The notes under the pieces: model-generated
Databases searched by the model: none
Told to the model about the DNA's origin: nothing
The model's input: the letters and a program-made list of their open reading frames with translations, nothing else
Part shown: piece by piece, positions 45,456 to 54,794 of the stretch
How positions within the stretch are numbered: the first letter of the stretch is position 1
How the letters are laid out: every line of letters begins with the position of its first letter
Assembly (NCBI GenBank): GCA_910589665.1
Contig: CAJUTR010000017.1
Coordinates: 1 to 58,469, forward strand
Length of the DNA: 58,469 nucleotides
From: an uncultured Eubacterium sp.
GTDB lineage: Bacteria; Bacillota; Clostridia; Lachnospirales; Lachnospiraceae
Direction of reading: 5' to 3'
Translations under genes and position numbers: made by a program

Positions 45456-46249
45456 TTATCCCCTTTTCTTCACATCTAGTATAGAAACACAATGAAGGAT
45501 ATCAAACAATTCCGGCACCGTCTGCAAATACGATAAATGTTCCTGTTCCCACGCGGCGATCTCCTCTCGGCTCAGGGAAGAAGCGCCGATCCCCCGGCAC
45601 GCCTTGATCCGGCCATGCCAGCTCTCTCTCGTAAATGTAACCGGCTGATCAAACGTAAGCATATGCACCGGTTCAAACAGCTCCCCGCACCACGGCGGCA
45701 CATCCAGCGAATACCTCGTCATATGCGCCCCCGTCCAGGAAGGATTGTATTTGAGGACCAATTCCTCGCTTGTTTTGGCGATCTCGCTTTCTTCCGACAG
45801 CCATGCCATAAATAAAACAGCAAAATGGCCGTCTTTCTTCAACATCCGGTGGATGTTCGGCAGGATGACCTCCTGATCAAAATACCCGAAACACGGACAA
45901 GCCGTCACTACGTCAAAACTCTCATCCGGAAAATCCATCTCCTCCGCAGCTACCGCCTGGTAGCATATATCCTGTCCCGCCTCCCGGCTCAGCTTGTCCG
46001 CGTACGCATCTGATTCTCCGAGAGATCAACGCCCGTCCAGTCCGCGCCATAACCGTACATATTTCTCGGGATCACGCTGGTCCCGGTCCCGATATCCAGT
46101 GCTATCTGTCCTTTGATCCCCAAAGAAAGTTCTGCTAATTTTTCATAAAACGCCTTTGGATAAATATCGCGGTATTTCGCATAGTCTTCCGAGGCACGCC
46201 CCCAGTCAAATGGATTTCCATGATCAAATGCTGCATTTCTTATTTCCAT
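45456..46249 (-). pseudogene. Class I SAM methyltransferase, single frameshift
   Basis: N-terminal 80 codons carry a YKYR-like start (ASEDYAKYRDIYPKAFYEKL) and the SAM motif ALDIGTGTSVIPRNM, WTGVDLSENQ. At about 46005 the frame breaks; the continuation YADKLSREAGQDICYQAVAAE and MDFPDESFDVVTACPCFGYFD follows in the next frame. One base lost or gained explains it. The missing motif is the loop after motif II, so the product would be truncated. Small-molecule methyltransferase before decay. Confidence 0.7.
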
Positions 46250-46356
46250 CTTGTATTTCCTTTCCTGACTCTTTTGCTCAAGTCGCTTTTCTTCTATTTT
46301 ATCATCTTCTCGTTTTTAGTATTGTATCGTACTTGTCATTACATTTCAATAGGTTT

Positions 46357-47106
46357 TTACCTCCCATCACTCGTATGCACATACATTCTACTCATATTTG
46401 CTTCCCCGTCCCCCTGCACCATACAGAGAAATTCCCACCCATACCGTTCATAAAAAGACGTGTGGTCCGTCACAAGATACAATGTATCAATCCCTCTTGA
46501 CCTCATATCCCTGCACACAAAATCAAGAAGCTGTCCCGCGACTCCCTGCCCCCGTTTATCTTCCTCCGTATATACGGCACAAACATTGGGCGCCAGATCT
46601 TTCCTATCGTGGAAATCATTCTCGATCACGCCCATCCCGCCAATGATATGGGTTCCCTCCAGCGTCACATACCACTGAGGCACCACATGTTCTCCCGTCA
46701 GGCATTCCTCCATACTTTCCTGATATGCCGCCAATGGAATGCCCCACTTTTTATGAAACCATTCTGCTGCCTGTTCCATCAGTTCCGGCCGGTCTTCCAG
46801 CCGGATCATTTCATAATTCATAAAAACCTCCATTCCTTTCAAAATCTCATCTGCGGACACCCGTTCCAGATCGCTTAAGACCGGGTGTTCCGTCCGGTTC
46901 CATGACCGCAGCCCCTGCTCATAACTGGTAAATTCTTTCGCTGATTTTTCGATGTCGATCCATCTATCGCGATCACCCGGTTGATAAAAAACAAAACGGA
47001 ATCCCTCCGGTAGTTTAAAATCCGGTAATCGTTCCAAATCTCGTTCCAATAACAATTCATAATAACGAATTCTTTCATCATGATTGTCAGGTTCCATACT
47101 ATTCAC
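46357..47106 (-). CDS. GNAT acetyltransferase with fused N-terminal GNAT-like piece
   Basis: 249 residues. The C-terminal 153 residues are a whole GNAT enzyme (WYVTLEGTHIIGGMGVIEND, VYTEEDKRGQGVAGQLLDFV for acetyl-CoA, and a YERYGWEF end). An internal ATG at 46821 has GGAGG five bases before it and would be its natural start. Residues 1-90 (FRFVFYQPGDRDRWIDIEKS) resemble the beginning of a different GNAT and stop abruptly, suggesting that a deletion joined two genes. The gene overlaps the APH gene by 8 bases. Substrate unknown; both products may be made. Confidence 0.7.
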   Translation of the reverse strand: MNSMEPDNHDERIRYYELLLERDLERLPDFKLPEGFRFVFYQPGDRDRWIDIEKSAKEFTSYEQGLRSWNRTEHPVLSDLERVSADEILKGMEVFMNYEMIRLEDRPELMEQAAEWFHKKWGIPLAAYQESMEECLTGEHVVPQWYVTLEGTHIIGGMGVIENDFHDRKDLAPNVCAVYTEEDKRGQGVAGQLLDFVCRDMRSRGIDTLYLVTDHTSFYERYGWEFLCMVQGDGEANMSRMYVHTSDGR

Positions 47107-48103
47107 AACCTATCACCTTCTTAATTTGACCTGCATTTTTCTGAAAAGAATATAATTCTCTTATCGTACCTATAACCTGCTCTTCCCCGGAACCCATTTC
47201 TTCCTGGTCCGATCCTTCGATTCCCAGCGCTCTTTTTATATTATACGAAAGCCATCCCAGCATTCCCATATAACTTCCGCTAAACACCGCATTCCAATCA
47301 ACACCTGCCATGTCTGCATATTTGCTGTACGCACCTGCTAATACCGCGATCTTTTTCTCATCCAGCGCCCCGTTCCCATCACCACACCAGTAATGGATCA
47401 CTTCCAATAACTCCTGAAATGGATTTACATATCCCGCAGATTCCCAATCAATTACATACGGTTTGTATTCATCCCAGATAACATTTTTAGGATCCAGGTC
47501 ACGATGGCTTATCACTTGATTCCCCGACAGATATACATGGGAACGGCACGCCTCCTTATTCCAGTTTTTTATGTCAGAAACTGCGTTTTTATATTCCATT
47601 ATCCATTGTTTCTCATCCGGAAAACTACGAACCCGCTGTAAATAATACTCCCATTCAAACATCTCAAAAGGATCCGCTTCCGGTAACACCCCTTCAACCT
47701 GCCGTTTACTATAATGTATTTTCCCCAGAATCTCCCCCATCACCCTGCAATGTTCAAATGTAATATCCTGTCCAAAGACGGAAACTGCGTTGATCCACGG
47801 AAACACTAGATAATAGTCCTTATCCAGACATTGAATCTGTTTTCCCTCAAACGTAATGGCACATACGAGCGGAATTGCTGCTTCAAATGCCTTCGCTATT
47901 TTTTCTGAATTTTTGAAATTAGTTAGCGCTTCAGGACGTTTCATGATTTCAGGATTTAATCGCTTAACCGCATATTCACCAGCCATTGTTTTTACATGAT
48001 ACATGTTATGCAGCAGACCGCCGTGAACCCGGACCGGCTCTTCTAACATTTGTCCCAACCCCAGTTTTCTTGTCAAAAGTTCTATTACCTGATATTTTTT
48101 CAT
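47099..48103 (-). CDS. Aminoglycoside-phosphotransferase-fold kinase
   Basis: 334 residues of the APH/choline-kinase fold (PF01636). Visible are a lid region GEYAVKRLN (ATP lysine), FPWIN hinge, the catalytic loop VISHRDLDPKNVIWD and the metal-binding VIDWESAGYVNP. The family phosphorylates hydroxyls of antibiotics, sugars, choline or homoserine; the acceptor here is unknown. The ATG overlaps the jetD stop (ATGA) and GGGAGGG precedes it, so it is translated with the Wadjet genes. It may be an accessory of that operon or a hitchhiking resistance gene. Confidence 0.8.
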   Translation of the reverse strand: MKKYQVIELLTRKLGLGQMLEEPVRVHGGLLHNMYHVKTMAGEYAVKRLNPEIMKRPEALTNFKNSEKIAKAFEAAIPLVCAITFEGKQIQCLDKDYYLVFPWINAVSVFGQDITFEHCRVMGEILGKIHYSKRQVEGVLPEADPFEMFEWEYYLQRVRSFPDEKQWIMEYKNAVSDIKNWNKEACRSHVYLSGNQVISHRDLDPKNVIWDEYKPYVIDWESAGYVNPFQELLEVIHYWCGDGNGALDEKKIAVLAGAYSKYADMAGVDWNAVFSGSYMGMLGWLSYNIKRALGIEGSDQEEMGSGEEQVIGTIRELYSFQKNAGQIKKVIGCE

Positions 48104-49539
48104 AAAGTATGACCCTCCCTAAAATCCTCAAATACGCCGGAAGCATCCTTTACTCGCCCGGCCTCTGCTTCATCAACGCCTGCCTGTATCGCTGCATGGA
48201 TTTCTGATGCCGACATATGATCCGCATCAAAAGACTTTTCAGACCCACATCTTTCCTTTACCACATAAGTCCCCAGCATATTCTCCTGATAAGCCGCCCT
48301 TCTATAATCCCACATGCACTGACGGATCTCCTGCAGGCCCGGACAGTCAATGCGATCCAGTTTCCTCAGCCTCGCATCATCCAATCCCAGCTCCGAGACG
48401 GCCTGCTCATAAAACTCCCTTTTATAATTCCAGAAAACAAGCCGCTCCCCATACCGCTCTTTCAACCCCTGCGCGATCTGCAATCCCTCTGGATCAAAGT
48501 CCCCCGCGTAATAAAACTGCGTATCGGAGGGAAACAGATCCATCGTCGCATACCCCGCAAGCGTCAGGCGCCCGCTCGTGCAGAGAAACGTATGCCCTGG
48601 ATATTTTTTGATCAAATAGGAAAACACTGCCGGATTTTCGAGGACATAGATGCGGGAGAAATGATCCGGCGAGGGCTCCAGTCGCAAAAGTCCGCCCAAT
48701 GTGTGCAGTGTCAGCACAAACGCCTGCCCCTCCTCATAAAATCCCTGGATCCCCTGATGTACGCCCCCCTCCTTTTTCCTTCCCGTCACGCGATAGGCAA
48801 GGCATGTATTCGACAGTTCATCGCGCAAAATCCCCATCTGATACAGCACGGACTCCTTTTGCTCGATCCCCGACAGCTGTCCGTCGGCCTCCCCAAAACG
48901 ATATTTCCCAAACTGCAAAAGCAGGCGGCCGGCTGAAGTCCCCTCGTCAAAAGAATGCGGATTACCTGTGATCCCGGAGGCAAAAACCGGAAGAAACTGC
49001 CGTTGTCCACGATCGGCCGGCAAATGCTCCGCCGCATGGATCACGCCAGTTAAAAGCTTCCGCGCCTCTTTCCGATCCGCCTTATACTGCTTTAGGACCA
49101 GCCGGTACCCCGGCCCCTGTTCCCGCAAAAGAACGGACAGCCATTCCCGCACATCCTCTTTCCCGCATTGTGACAGACAGTCCTCCCAGAACGCATCCCG
49201 TTCCTCCTTCTGTCTCGTACGCTCTTCCTTCTTCACGACAAGAGGCTTCCGCTCGTACGCTGTCAGGATTTCTTCCCATGTGCATGCGCCGAAGCGGCTC
49301 TTTGACAGCGCCCGTTTCAACTGGGAAAAGGAGAGACGGACGGTCGGTTCCGAACCGAGATCCGCCCCGGCAAAGCCCGAGAGGACGCCGCGCTCTTCCT
49401 CCGTCAGACCGGACAGGACAAATGAACCTCCCAGATGTCCGAGACTGGCATACTTTTCCCTCATGGACGCAAACAAACGGCCATATACGTTATATTTGCG
49501 GAAATACGAAATTGCCTGCTCTAACTCGTTCTTTTCCAT
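48100..49539 (-). CDS. jetD: Wadjet subunit JetD, Toprim nuclease (TIGR02679 type)
   Basis: 479 residues. The N-terminal DUF3323-like part (1-250) and the C-terminal DUF2399 Toprim domain, with the acidic residues in LENPAVF (Glu301) and YYAGDFDPEGLQIA (Asp346, Asp348), match JetD of type II Wadjet. In type I systems JetD is the nuclease that cuts plasmid DNA after loop extrusion by the JetABC motor. Starts nine bases after jetC and ends in the overlap with the APH gene. Confidence 0.9.
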   Translation of the reverse strand: MEKNELEQAISYFRKYNVYGRLFASMREKYASLGHLGGSFVLSGLTEEERGVLSGFAGADLGSEPTVRLSFSQLKRALSKSRFGACTWEEILTAYERKPLVVKKEERTRQKEERDAFWEDCLSQCGKEDVREWLSVLLREQGPGYRLVLKQYKADRKEARKLLTGVIHAAEHLPADRGQRQFLPVFASGITGNPHSFDEGTSAGRLLLQFGKYRFGEADGQLSGIEQKESVLYQMGILRDELSNTCLAYRVTGRKKEGGVHQGIQGFYEEGQAFVLTLHTLGGLLRLEPSPDHFSRIYVLENPAVFSYLIKKYPGHTFLCTSGRLTLAGYATMDLFPSDTQFYYAGDFDPEGLQIAQGLKERYGERLVFWNYKREFYEQAVSELGLDDARLRKLDRIDCPGLQEIRQCMWDYRRAAYQENMLGTYVVKERCGSEKSFDADHMSASEIHAAIQAGVDEAEAGRVKDASGVFEDFREGHTL

Positions 49540-49548
49540 TGCTCCACA

Positions 49549-52500
49549 TCAGACTAACGTCTTCACCTTTCCATTCCATATATATTTCATCACCGTGACA
49601 TACTTTGCGTTCTGGGGCCGGATCAAATGGAAAATGGCGAGACCGGGCACGGTTTCATAATCCCCCCAGAGCACCTGCGAATTGATGATAAAATTCAGCT
49701 CCAACTGGATCATCAGCCGGAACATATCCTTGATGTTCATTTCATCCACACCGGCAAATGCCTCGTCGAGCGAAATGATGCGCGGCGCATCCTTATTCGC
49801 CCCTTTATATTTCGCAACCACCGCGGAAAAGAGGGGGACGTACATGGACATCGCTTTCTCGCCTCCGCTGAATGTAAAAAACATGCGGTCAGTCATGACC
49901 TTTTTCTTCTCCCCCGCCTTCTGGAAGTACAACTGGAATTCAAACCATTTCCGGTAATCAAGAATCTCCTTCATGATCATGTGGAACGACTGCAGGTTGT
50001 ACTCTTCCCGGGAACGCTTTCTGGCTTCCTGGATACAGGAGCGGAAGTGGCCCGAAATTTTATCAATATCCTCCTGCCTCATGATCTCCGCATCGGTCCG
50101 CAGCAGTTCGACCAATTCTCCCGTATCAAGCTGCCCTTCCTGCTCCGCCGTCTTCGGCTTCCACTTCAGGCTCAGCGTCAGTCCGCTCGAAGTCTCCATT
50201 GATTCCATCATGCGGTTCATCTGATCGACCCAGCGGTTACTTTCCTGAATCTTGATACGGATCTTTTTACTGATCGTATTGGACAGGATATCCTCAAATA
50301 GTTCCCTGTCCTTCTCGCTCAGGATATTGCTCAATTCCTCGACATCCGCACGCAGCTTCGAGGCCAGCTTCAAAAACGGGATCTCCACGCCCCGGTATTT
50401 CGCCCGGATATCGATGCGCGTCACTTTATCCTCCGGCAGTTCTGTCTGGATGTACTCCGTAAACATATTGTTTTGTATGATCAACTGGTACTCCGTCAGG
50501 ATCCCCCTCTTCTCATGATAAACCGCCTGCAGATCTTCAAACAAGGCAAACCGGGTCTTCGTACCGAGCTGGCCGTCCAGCATCGCCTGCACCTGGCATG
50601 CCATATCATACATATCCTCATTAGGAACGAACTCTAACTCCACATAACCGAGCTTATATTCCTCCGAGAAGACAAGCTTCCACTGTTTTCGTACCGCGTC
50701 AGAGCGCAGCAGCGCATTGACCGCCTTCTCCATCTGCGCCGCTCCGTTTTTGATCTCCGTTTCCAGTTCCCCCCGCCTCTGGCTGGCTTCCTCCTTTTCC
50801 TTCGGAATGCCGTCCCGGGTGCTGAGGCGTTTGGCACAATGATCCAGACGCTCCCTTATTTCTTCATAATTGGTGAGTTTCATCTGCTCTCTCACCGAAT
50901 GCAGGCTCGCCCTGCATTTATCCAGCTGCCACCGCAGGCGGTTCTGTTCGCTCATCAGATCGTCCAGATCCATAGACAGGCTTTGGATCTGATCCTGCCT
51001 GTCGCGCATGAGGATCCGCGTCGTCACGTACTGGCCATGTTTTTCCTTGACCGCTCCGAACTGCTGCCCATACTCTTCCACCCTGTCCTGCTCTTCCTCA
51101 TACGCCGACAGACGCTCCGGCAGTCCCGTCTTTCCACAGATTTCCTGCACCTGGATCTGGATTTCCTTTAATTTCTGTTCCCACTCCAGCAGAACCTCCC
51201 GCTGCCGCCGCACGTCTTCTTCTGCCTGTTCCAGTAAATGCCTGGCTCCCTCGGCCCCTTTTAGCGCCTCCCTCAGATCGGCGACAGCCGGAAACGCGTC
51301 AAACTCCTTTTGCAGCTGTTCCAGCTTCCGCTCGGTCTCCCGAATCTCACCCATCACGCGGTCGATCTCCTGCTCCACCGCCCGCTTCTCCTGACAGAGC
51401 ACGTCGATACATGCCAGACGATGCCGTTCCCTGGCCGTCGTCCCGACAAATTTGGCCTCATACTCTGAAGAAACCGTTCCCTCTACGATACCGATACGGT
51501 AGCGGCCCTTTTCATCGATCCATGTAGACGAATCCCCATTTATGCCATATCCGATACCAGATAACAGGTTCTGGATCTGCATCGTGAGAACGATGTCGTG
51601 TTCCGCATGTTCCGCCTGAAATAACTCCATGAGATTTGACTGCAAATGTCTGGCGTCCGTAAACAGATAGCGGTCACACACCGTCTCGTCCATCGCCAGG
51701 ATCCTCTCCCTGTCATCCGGACTGACGACGAGCGCATCTAAAATGCCCATCTCAAACAGCGCCGCCTCCAGACGGCTGCTCTGCTCCGCCGTCAGCCCGT
51801 CGGCAAAATCGATCGTCTTGTAAAACGGCAGCACGGGTATCCCCTGTTCCTGCAGCTGTTTCCGGTTCCTCACGACCGCCTCCGGGCGTTCCGGCTCTAC
51901 TTCTTCCGCCTGTTCAAGTTCCCGGATCTCCTGCGAGAACCTGTCATGTTTCTCTTCCAGCCGTCTTCTCTCCCGCTCAGATTCGCTCTTCTGATCCGCC
52001 AGTCCGTTCCGAATCTCCTGCCGTTTCTGATCCGCCAGCCCCCGGATCTCCGAGTAATCATCCTCATACTCGAACGCCTCGACCCGCCGGTCCATCTGCT
52101 GCAGCGCGGAAGGATCCAGCTTTAACTGCTCGTTCTGTTCCGACCACACATGGATGGCCTCGACCAGCTCGCCTTTCTGCTCCCGGACCAGTCCCTCATA
52201 CTGCTGCCATTCCTTTTCCCGGCTCTCCCTCGCGTCTTTCCGCCGGTCCATCTCCTGCAGCGCGTCTCCGTATTTCTTTTTCGTATCGTCCTCTTTCTCC
52301 AGTACGCGGATCCCTTCCCGGATCCGTTTGCCATATTCCCTAAGTAGTCCCGCCTGATAGTCAAAATCGTAGGATTCCTCCCGGTTCTCCTGCAGTTCCC
52401 GCACCATGAACTGCCATTCCGAAAATGCGCTCTCCTCCATCGTTGCCGCAATCTCTTCAAAACACTGGCCGATCTCAAACCACAGATTTTCCGACTGTTC

Positions 52501-53631
52501 CGTGTGCTCCTGTAACTGGATCTCCTTCTCCCTCAGATCGCCCTTTTTGCTCTCCAGTTTCTCTTCCTTCTCCTGTAATAACTGCCTCTTCTCGGCCTCC
52601 TCGGCGACGAGTTCCTGCTCCTGTTCTTTCAGCTTTGCCGCGTCACTGTCCTTTAAGCTGCGGTATTCCTCTTCCACAACCCTCTGCTCATTTTCCAGCG
52701 CCGCGTACCGCTCCTTCACCTGTGCCAGTTCCTGCTCCCTGTTTTTCTGGCGTTCCTCCAGCGCGGCCGTTTCCTTCTCATCTTTTTTATATGCCTGTTC
52801 TGCCCCGATATAATGCTCTGCCTTTTCGAGCAGGACCGCCCGGTTGTACTTGTCATATACCGTCCGGATGTCTTTCGCAGCCTTCGCGCAGTCGGACAGC
52901 GTTCGCAGGTTCGTTTCTATGCTGTCCATATTTTCGATCGCCTCGGACATCGGGCGCAGATCGTCCTCCGACAGCGTCTGCAGCGACTTACTTAAAATCT
53001 CATTGATAACGGACGGCTTAAAATCCTTTGACAGCTTCGGCGTCCTCAGCTGTATGAGCAGCGACAGGAGTTCCCGGTACTCATCCACGGTCTCAAACCC
53101 GAACAGCAGCCGGTTCACGCACGCCTCATACTCTCCCTGCGCATCCATCACCTCTCCGCCGGTTCCGATGCGGTTTTTCAGCTCGGTCTTCGTAAGCACG
53201 AGTCTTTCCTTCCCCTCTTTGTAGAGAAGGAAATCCCGCCCCACCCTCCGGCCGTCATGGATATAAAAATACCAGGTGTCCAGTTTTTTCCCCTTTCTCG
53301 CACGTATCCCCATGCCGAACGTCAGATACGTCTCAGAAGCCTCCCGCCGAAACTCCATATAAAGATAACCGGTCCTCTCGTCCCTCGTATCCTCTTCCTC
53401 CAACAGGTAATTATCCATTTTACGGGCGCGGGAACCAAACGGATCCAACCGCTCCGGACGCATATTTCCATCTAACAAAAGTGGAATAAAACTCTGCATC
53501 GTCACTGACTTCCCTGACCCGTTCGCCCCACGCAAAAGCATCCGCCCGTCCAGAAATTCATACTCCTGATCCCCGTAATACCAAAAATCGACCAAACCGA
53601 TGCGGCTGGCCATCCAACGACTATTGTTCAC
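49549..53631 (-). CDS. jetC: Wadjet subunit JetC, SMC-like ATPase (TIGR02680 type)
   Basis: About 1,360 residues from a GTG at 53631 (GGAGG six bases upstream; longer frame to 53655 is open). N-terminal Walker A RGANGSGKSVTMQSF, very long heptad-rich coiled-coil arms (roughly residues 280-480 and 820-1000) separated by a hinge-like domain, and C-terminal FTFSGGEKAMSMY signature with Walker B RIISLDEAFAGVD. This is the MukB/SMC plan; the protein is the loop-extruding ATPase of the Wadjet plasmid-defence complex. It overlaps jetB by 11 bases. Confidence 0.92.
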   Translation of the reverse strand: MNNSRWMASRIGLVDFWYYGDQEYEFLDGRMLLRGANGSGKSVTMQSFIPLLLDGNMRPERLDPFGSRARKMDNYLLEEEDTRDERTGYLYMEFRREASETYLTFGMGIRARKGKKLDTWYFYIHDGRRVGRDFLLYKEGKERLVLTKTELKNRIGTGGEVMDAQGEYEACVNRLLFGFETVDEYRELLSLLIQLRTPKLSKDFKPSVINEILSKSLQTLSEDDLRPMSEAIENMDSIETNLRTLSDCAKAAKDIRTVYDKYNRAVLLEKAEHYIGAEQAYKKDEKETAALEERQKNREQELAQVKERYAALENEQRVVEEEYRSLKDSDAAKLKEQEQELVAEEAEKRQLLQEKEEKLESKKGDLREKEIQLQEHTEQSENLWFEIGQCFEEIAATMEESAFSEWQFMVRELQENREESYDFDYQAGLLREYGKRIREGIRVLEKEDDTKKKYGDALQEMDRRKDARESREKEWQQYEGLVREQKGELVEAIHVWSEQNEQLKLDPSALQQMDRRVEAFEYEDDYSEIRGLADQKRQEIRNGLADQKSESERERRRLEEKHDRFSQEIRELEQAEEVEPERPEAVVRNRKQLQEQGIPVLPFYKTIDFADGLTAEQSSRLEAALFEMGILDALVVSPDDRERILAMDETVCDRYLFTDARHLQSNLMELFQAEHAEHDIVLTMQIQNLLSGIGYGINGDSSTWIDEKGRYRIGIVEGTVSSEYEAKFVGTTARERHRLACIDVLCQEKRAVEQEIDRVMGEIRETERKLEQLQKEFDAFPAVADLREALKGAEGARHLLEQAEEDVRRQREVLLEWEQKLKEIQIQVQEICGKTGLPERLSAYEEEQDRVEEYGQQFGAVKEKHGQYVTTRILMRDRQDQIQSLSMDLDDLMSEQNRLRWQLDKCRASLHSVREQMKLTNYEEIRERLDHCAKRLSTRDGIPKEKEEASQRRGELETEIKNGAAQMEKAVNALLRSDAVRKQWKLVFSEEYKLGYVELEFVPNEDMYDMACQVQAMLDGQLGTKTRFALFEDLQAVYHEKRGILTEYQLIIQNNMFTEYIQTELPEDKVTRIDIRAKYRGVEIPFLKLASKLRADVEELSNILSEKDRELFEDILSNTISKKIRIKIQESNRWVDQMNRMMESMETSSGLTLSLKWKPKTAEQEGQLDTGELVELLRTDAEIMRQEDIDKISGHFRSCIQEARKRSREEYNLQSFHMIMKEILDYRKWFEFQLYFQKAGEKKKVMTDRMFFTFSGGEKAMSMYVPLFSAVVAKYKGANKDAPRIISLDEAFAGVDEMNIKDMFRLMIQLELNFIINSQVLWGDYETVPGLAIFHLIRPQNAKYVTVMKYIWNGKVKTLV

Positions 53632-54778
53632 GTTTTTCCTCCATTTGCACTTCACTATTGTTAAAATCCGCCGGATAACAACCAGCCATCCGGCACAATA
53701 CGGCGCGGATCCGGATCTGATCCTCCACCTGCTCGATCAGTTCCATCTGTATCAGATACTTCATGACCTCCTGACAAAATTCCTTTGTCGTCATATCGCG
53801 ATATGTTTTGGCAAATCCCGCCTGAAACTCTTTTTTGCAGCGCTCGATCACAGAAAGCATCTGCTCCTTTCGCATGTAAATATTGTCGCGCAGATCGGGT
53901 TCAAGTTCCCTCCGCTCCACCATGTCCCGGATCAGGCCGCCGCACAGGATTGCGATGTCCGAAAGGCTTCCCGTATCCGGAAAACATTTTCCCATGCCGC
54001 ACTCCTCCCCGAGTATGAGAAACGCCTGATTTTTATAAATCTGCAGTTCACAGTCCAGATACCCGCTGAAATCCTTTTCGATATTCTTTTTTCCATACGT
54101 CCGGATATAGGCAAAGTCTTCCTCTGTTTCCTCCGTGCGCTCCATGCCCATAGACATAAGAAGCCTGCGGTACACCCTCTGCCTGCGGATGATCCCCCTG
54201 TCTTCATCCAGACCGAACCACTCTTCCCCCAGAAAATCCTGCGGTGACGTAAATCCGGTAATATCCCTCGTAAAATTTCGCATGAAATAGCGGGAAACGC
54301 CGGTGTTCAAATACAGCACGTCCGCCTGGCTGTCATTTTTAAAACTATCCTCGCTGCCGTCATATACTTGTAAAATGCCGCACTTCACACAATATTTTAA
54401 CACCTTTACCAGATAGCGCCGGTTCTGGTAAACGGTCCAGTCCAGGTCACTCTGCTTCCACACGCTCTGTATAAATTCTGTGAGCTGGGATAGGATAAAC
54501 TGTCCATCAATCTCCTTATCTTCTAAAAACATCAGCGTCAGACAGAACATTACATATTCCATCGGTTCACTAAACTCCATAATGCCCATCCAGTTTTCCG
54601 GATGCGCGGGAATTTTTTCTAATTTGATCACATAGGGATTTACGATCACATGATAACCGAGTTTTTCACTTAAAAAATTTTGAACGTCACTGATCCCGTC
54701 TTTGATCTGATAATACTCGTCCCGGTTTACCGCCTTGACAAACCATCGGTTTGACAGCAGTTTTTCCAATACATTCAT
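53621..54778 (-). CDS. jetB: Wadjet subunit JetB (TIGR02678/DUF2398)
   Basis: 385 residues with the DUF2398 pattern (LLSNRWFVKAVNRDEYYQI start; PVEYVMF-like FSEPMEYVMFCLTLMFLEDKEIDGQF; winged-helix region in the middle). JetB is the kite-like MukE counterpart that bridges the JetA kleisin and JetC heads. Start ATG 54778; it follows jetA by 16 bases and overlaps jetC, so all four subunits come from one transcript. Confidence 0.88.
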   Translation of the reverse strand: MNVLEKLLSNRWFVKAVNRDEYYQIKDGISDVQNFLSEKLGYHVIVNPYVIKLEKIPAHPENWMGIMEFSEPMEYVMFCLTLMFLEDKEIDGQFILSQLTEFIQSVWKQSDLDWTVYQNRRYLVKVLKYCVKCGILQVYDGSEDSFKNDSQADVLYLNTGVSRYFMRNFTRDITGFTSPQDFLGEEWFGLDEDRGIIRRQRVYRRLLMSMGMERTEETEEDFAYIRTYGKKNIEKDFSGYLDCELQIYKNQAFLILGEECGMGKCFPDTGSLSDIAILCGGLIRDMVERRELEPDLRDNIYMRKEQMLSVIERCKKEFQAGFAKTYRDMTTKEFCQEVMKYLIQMELIEQVEDQIRIRAVLCRMAGCYPADFNNSEVQMEEKREQ

Positions 54779-54794
54779 TCACTCTCTCCATCGG

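Noticed and set aside
53257..53475. Forward frames opposite jetC as possible small proteins
   Set aside because: They are mirrors of the SMC-like ATPase and show no start signals.
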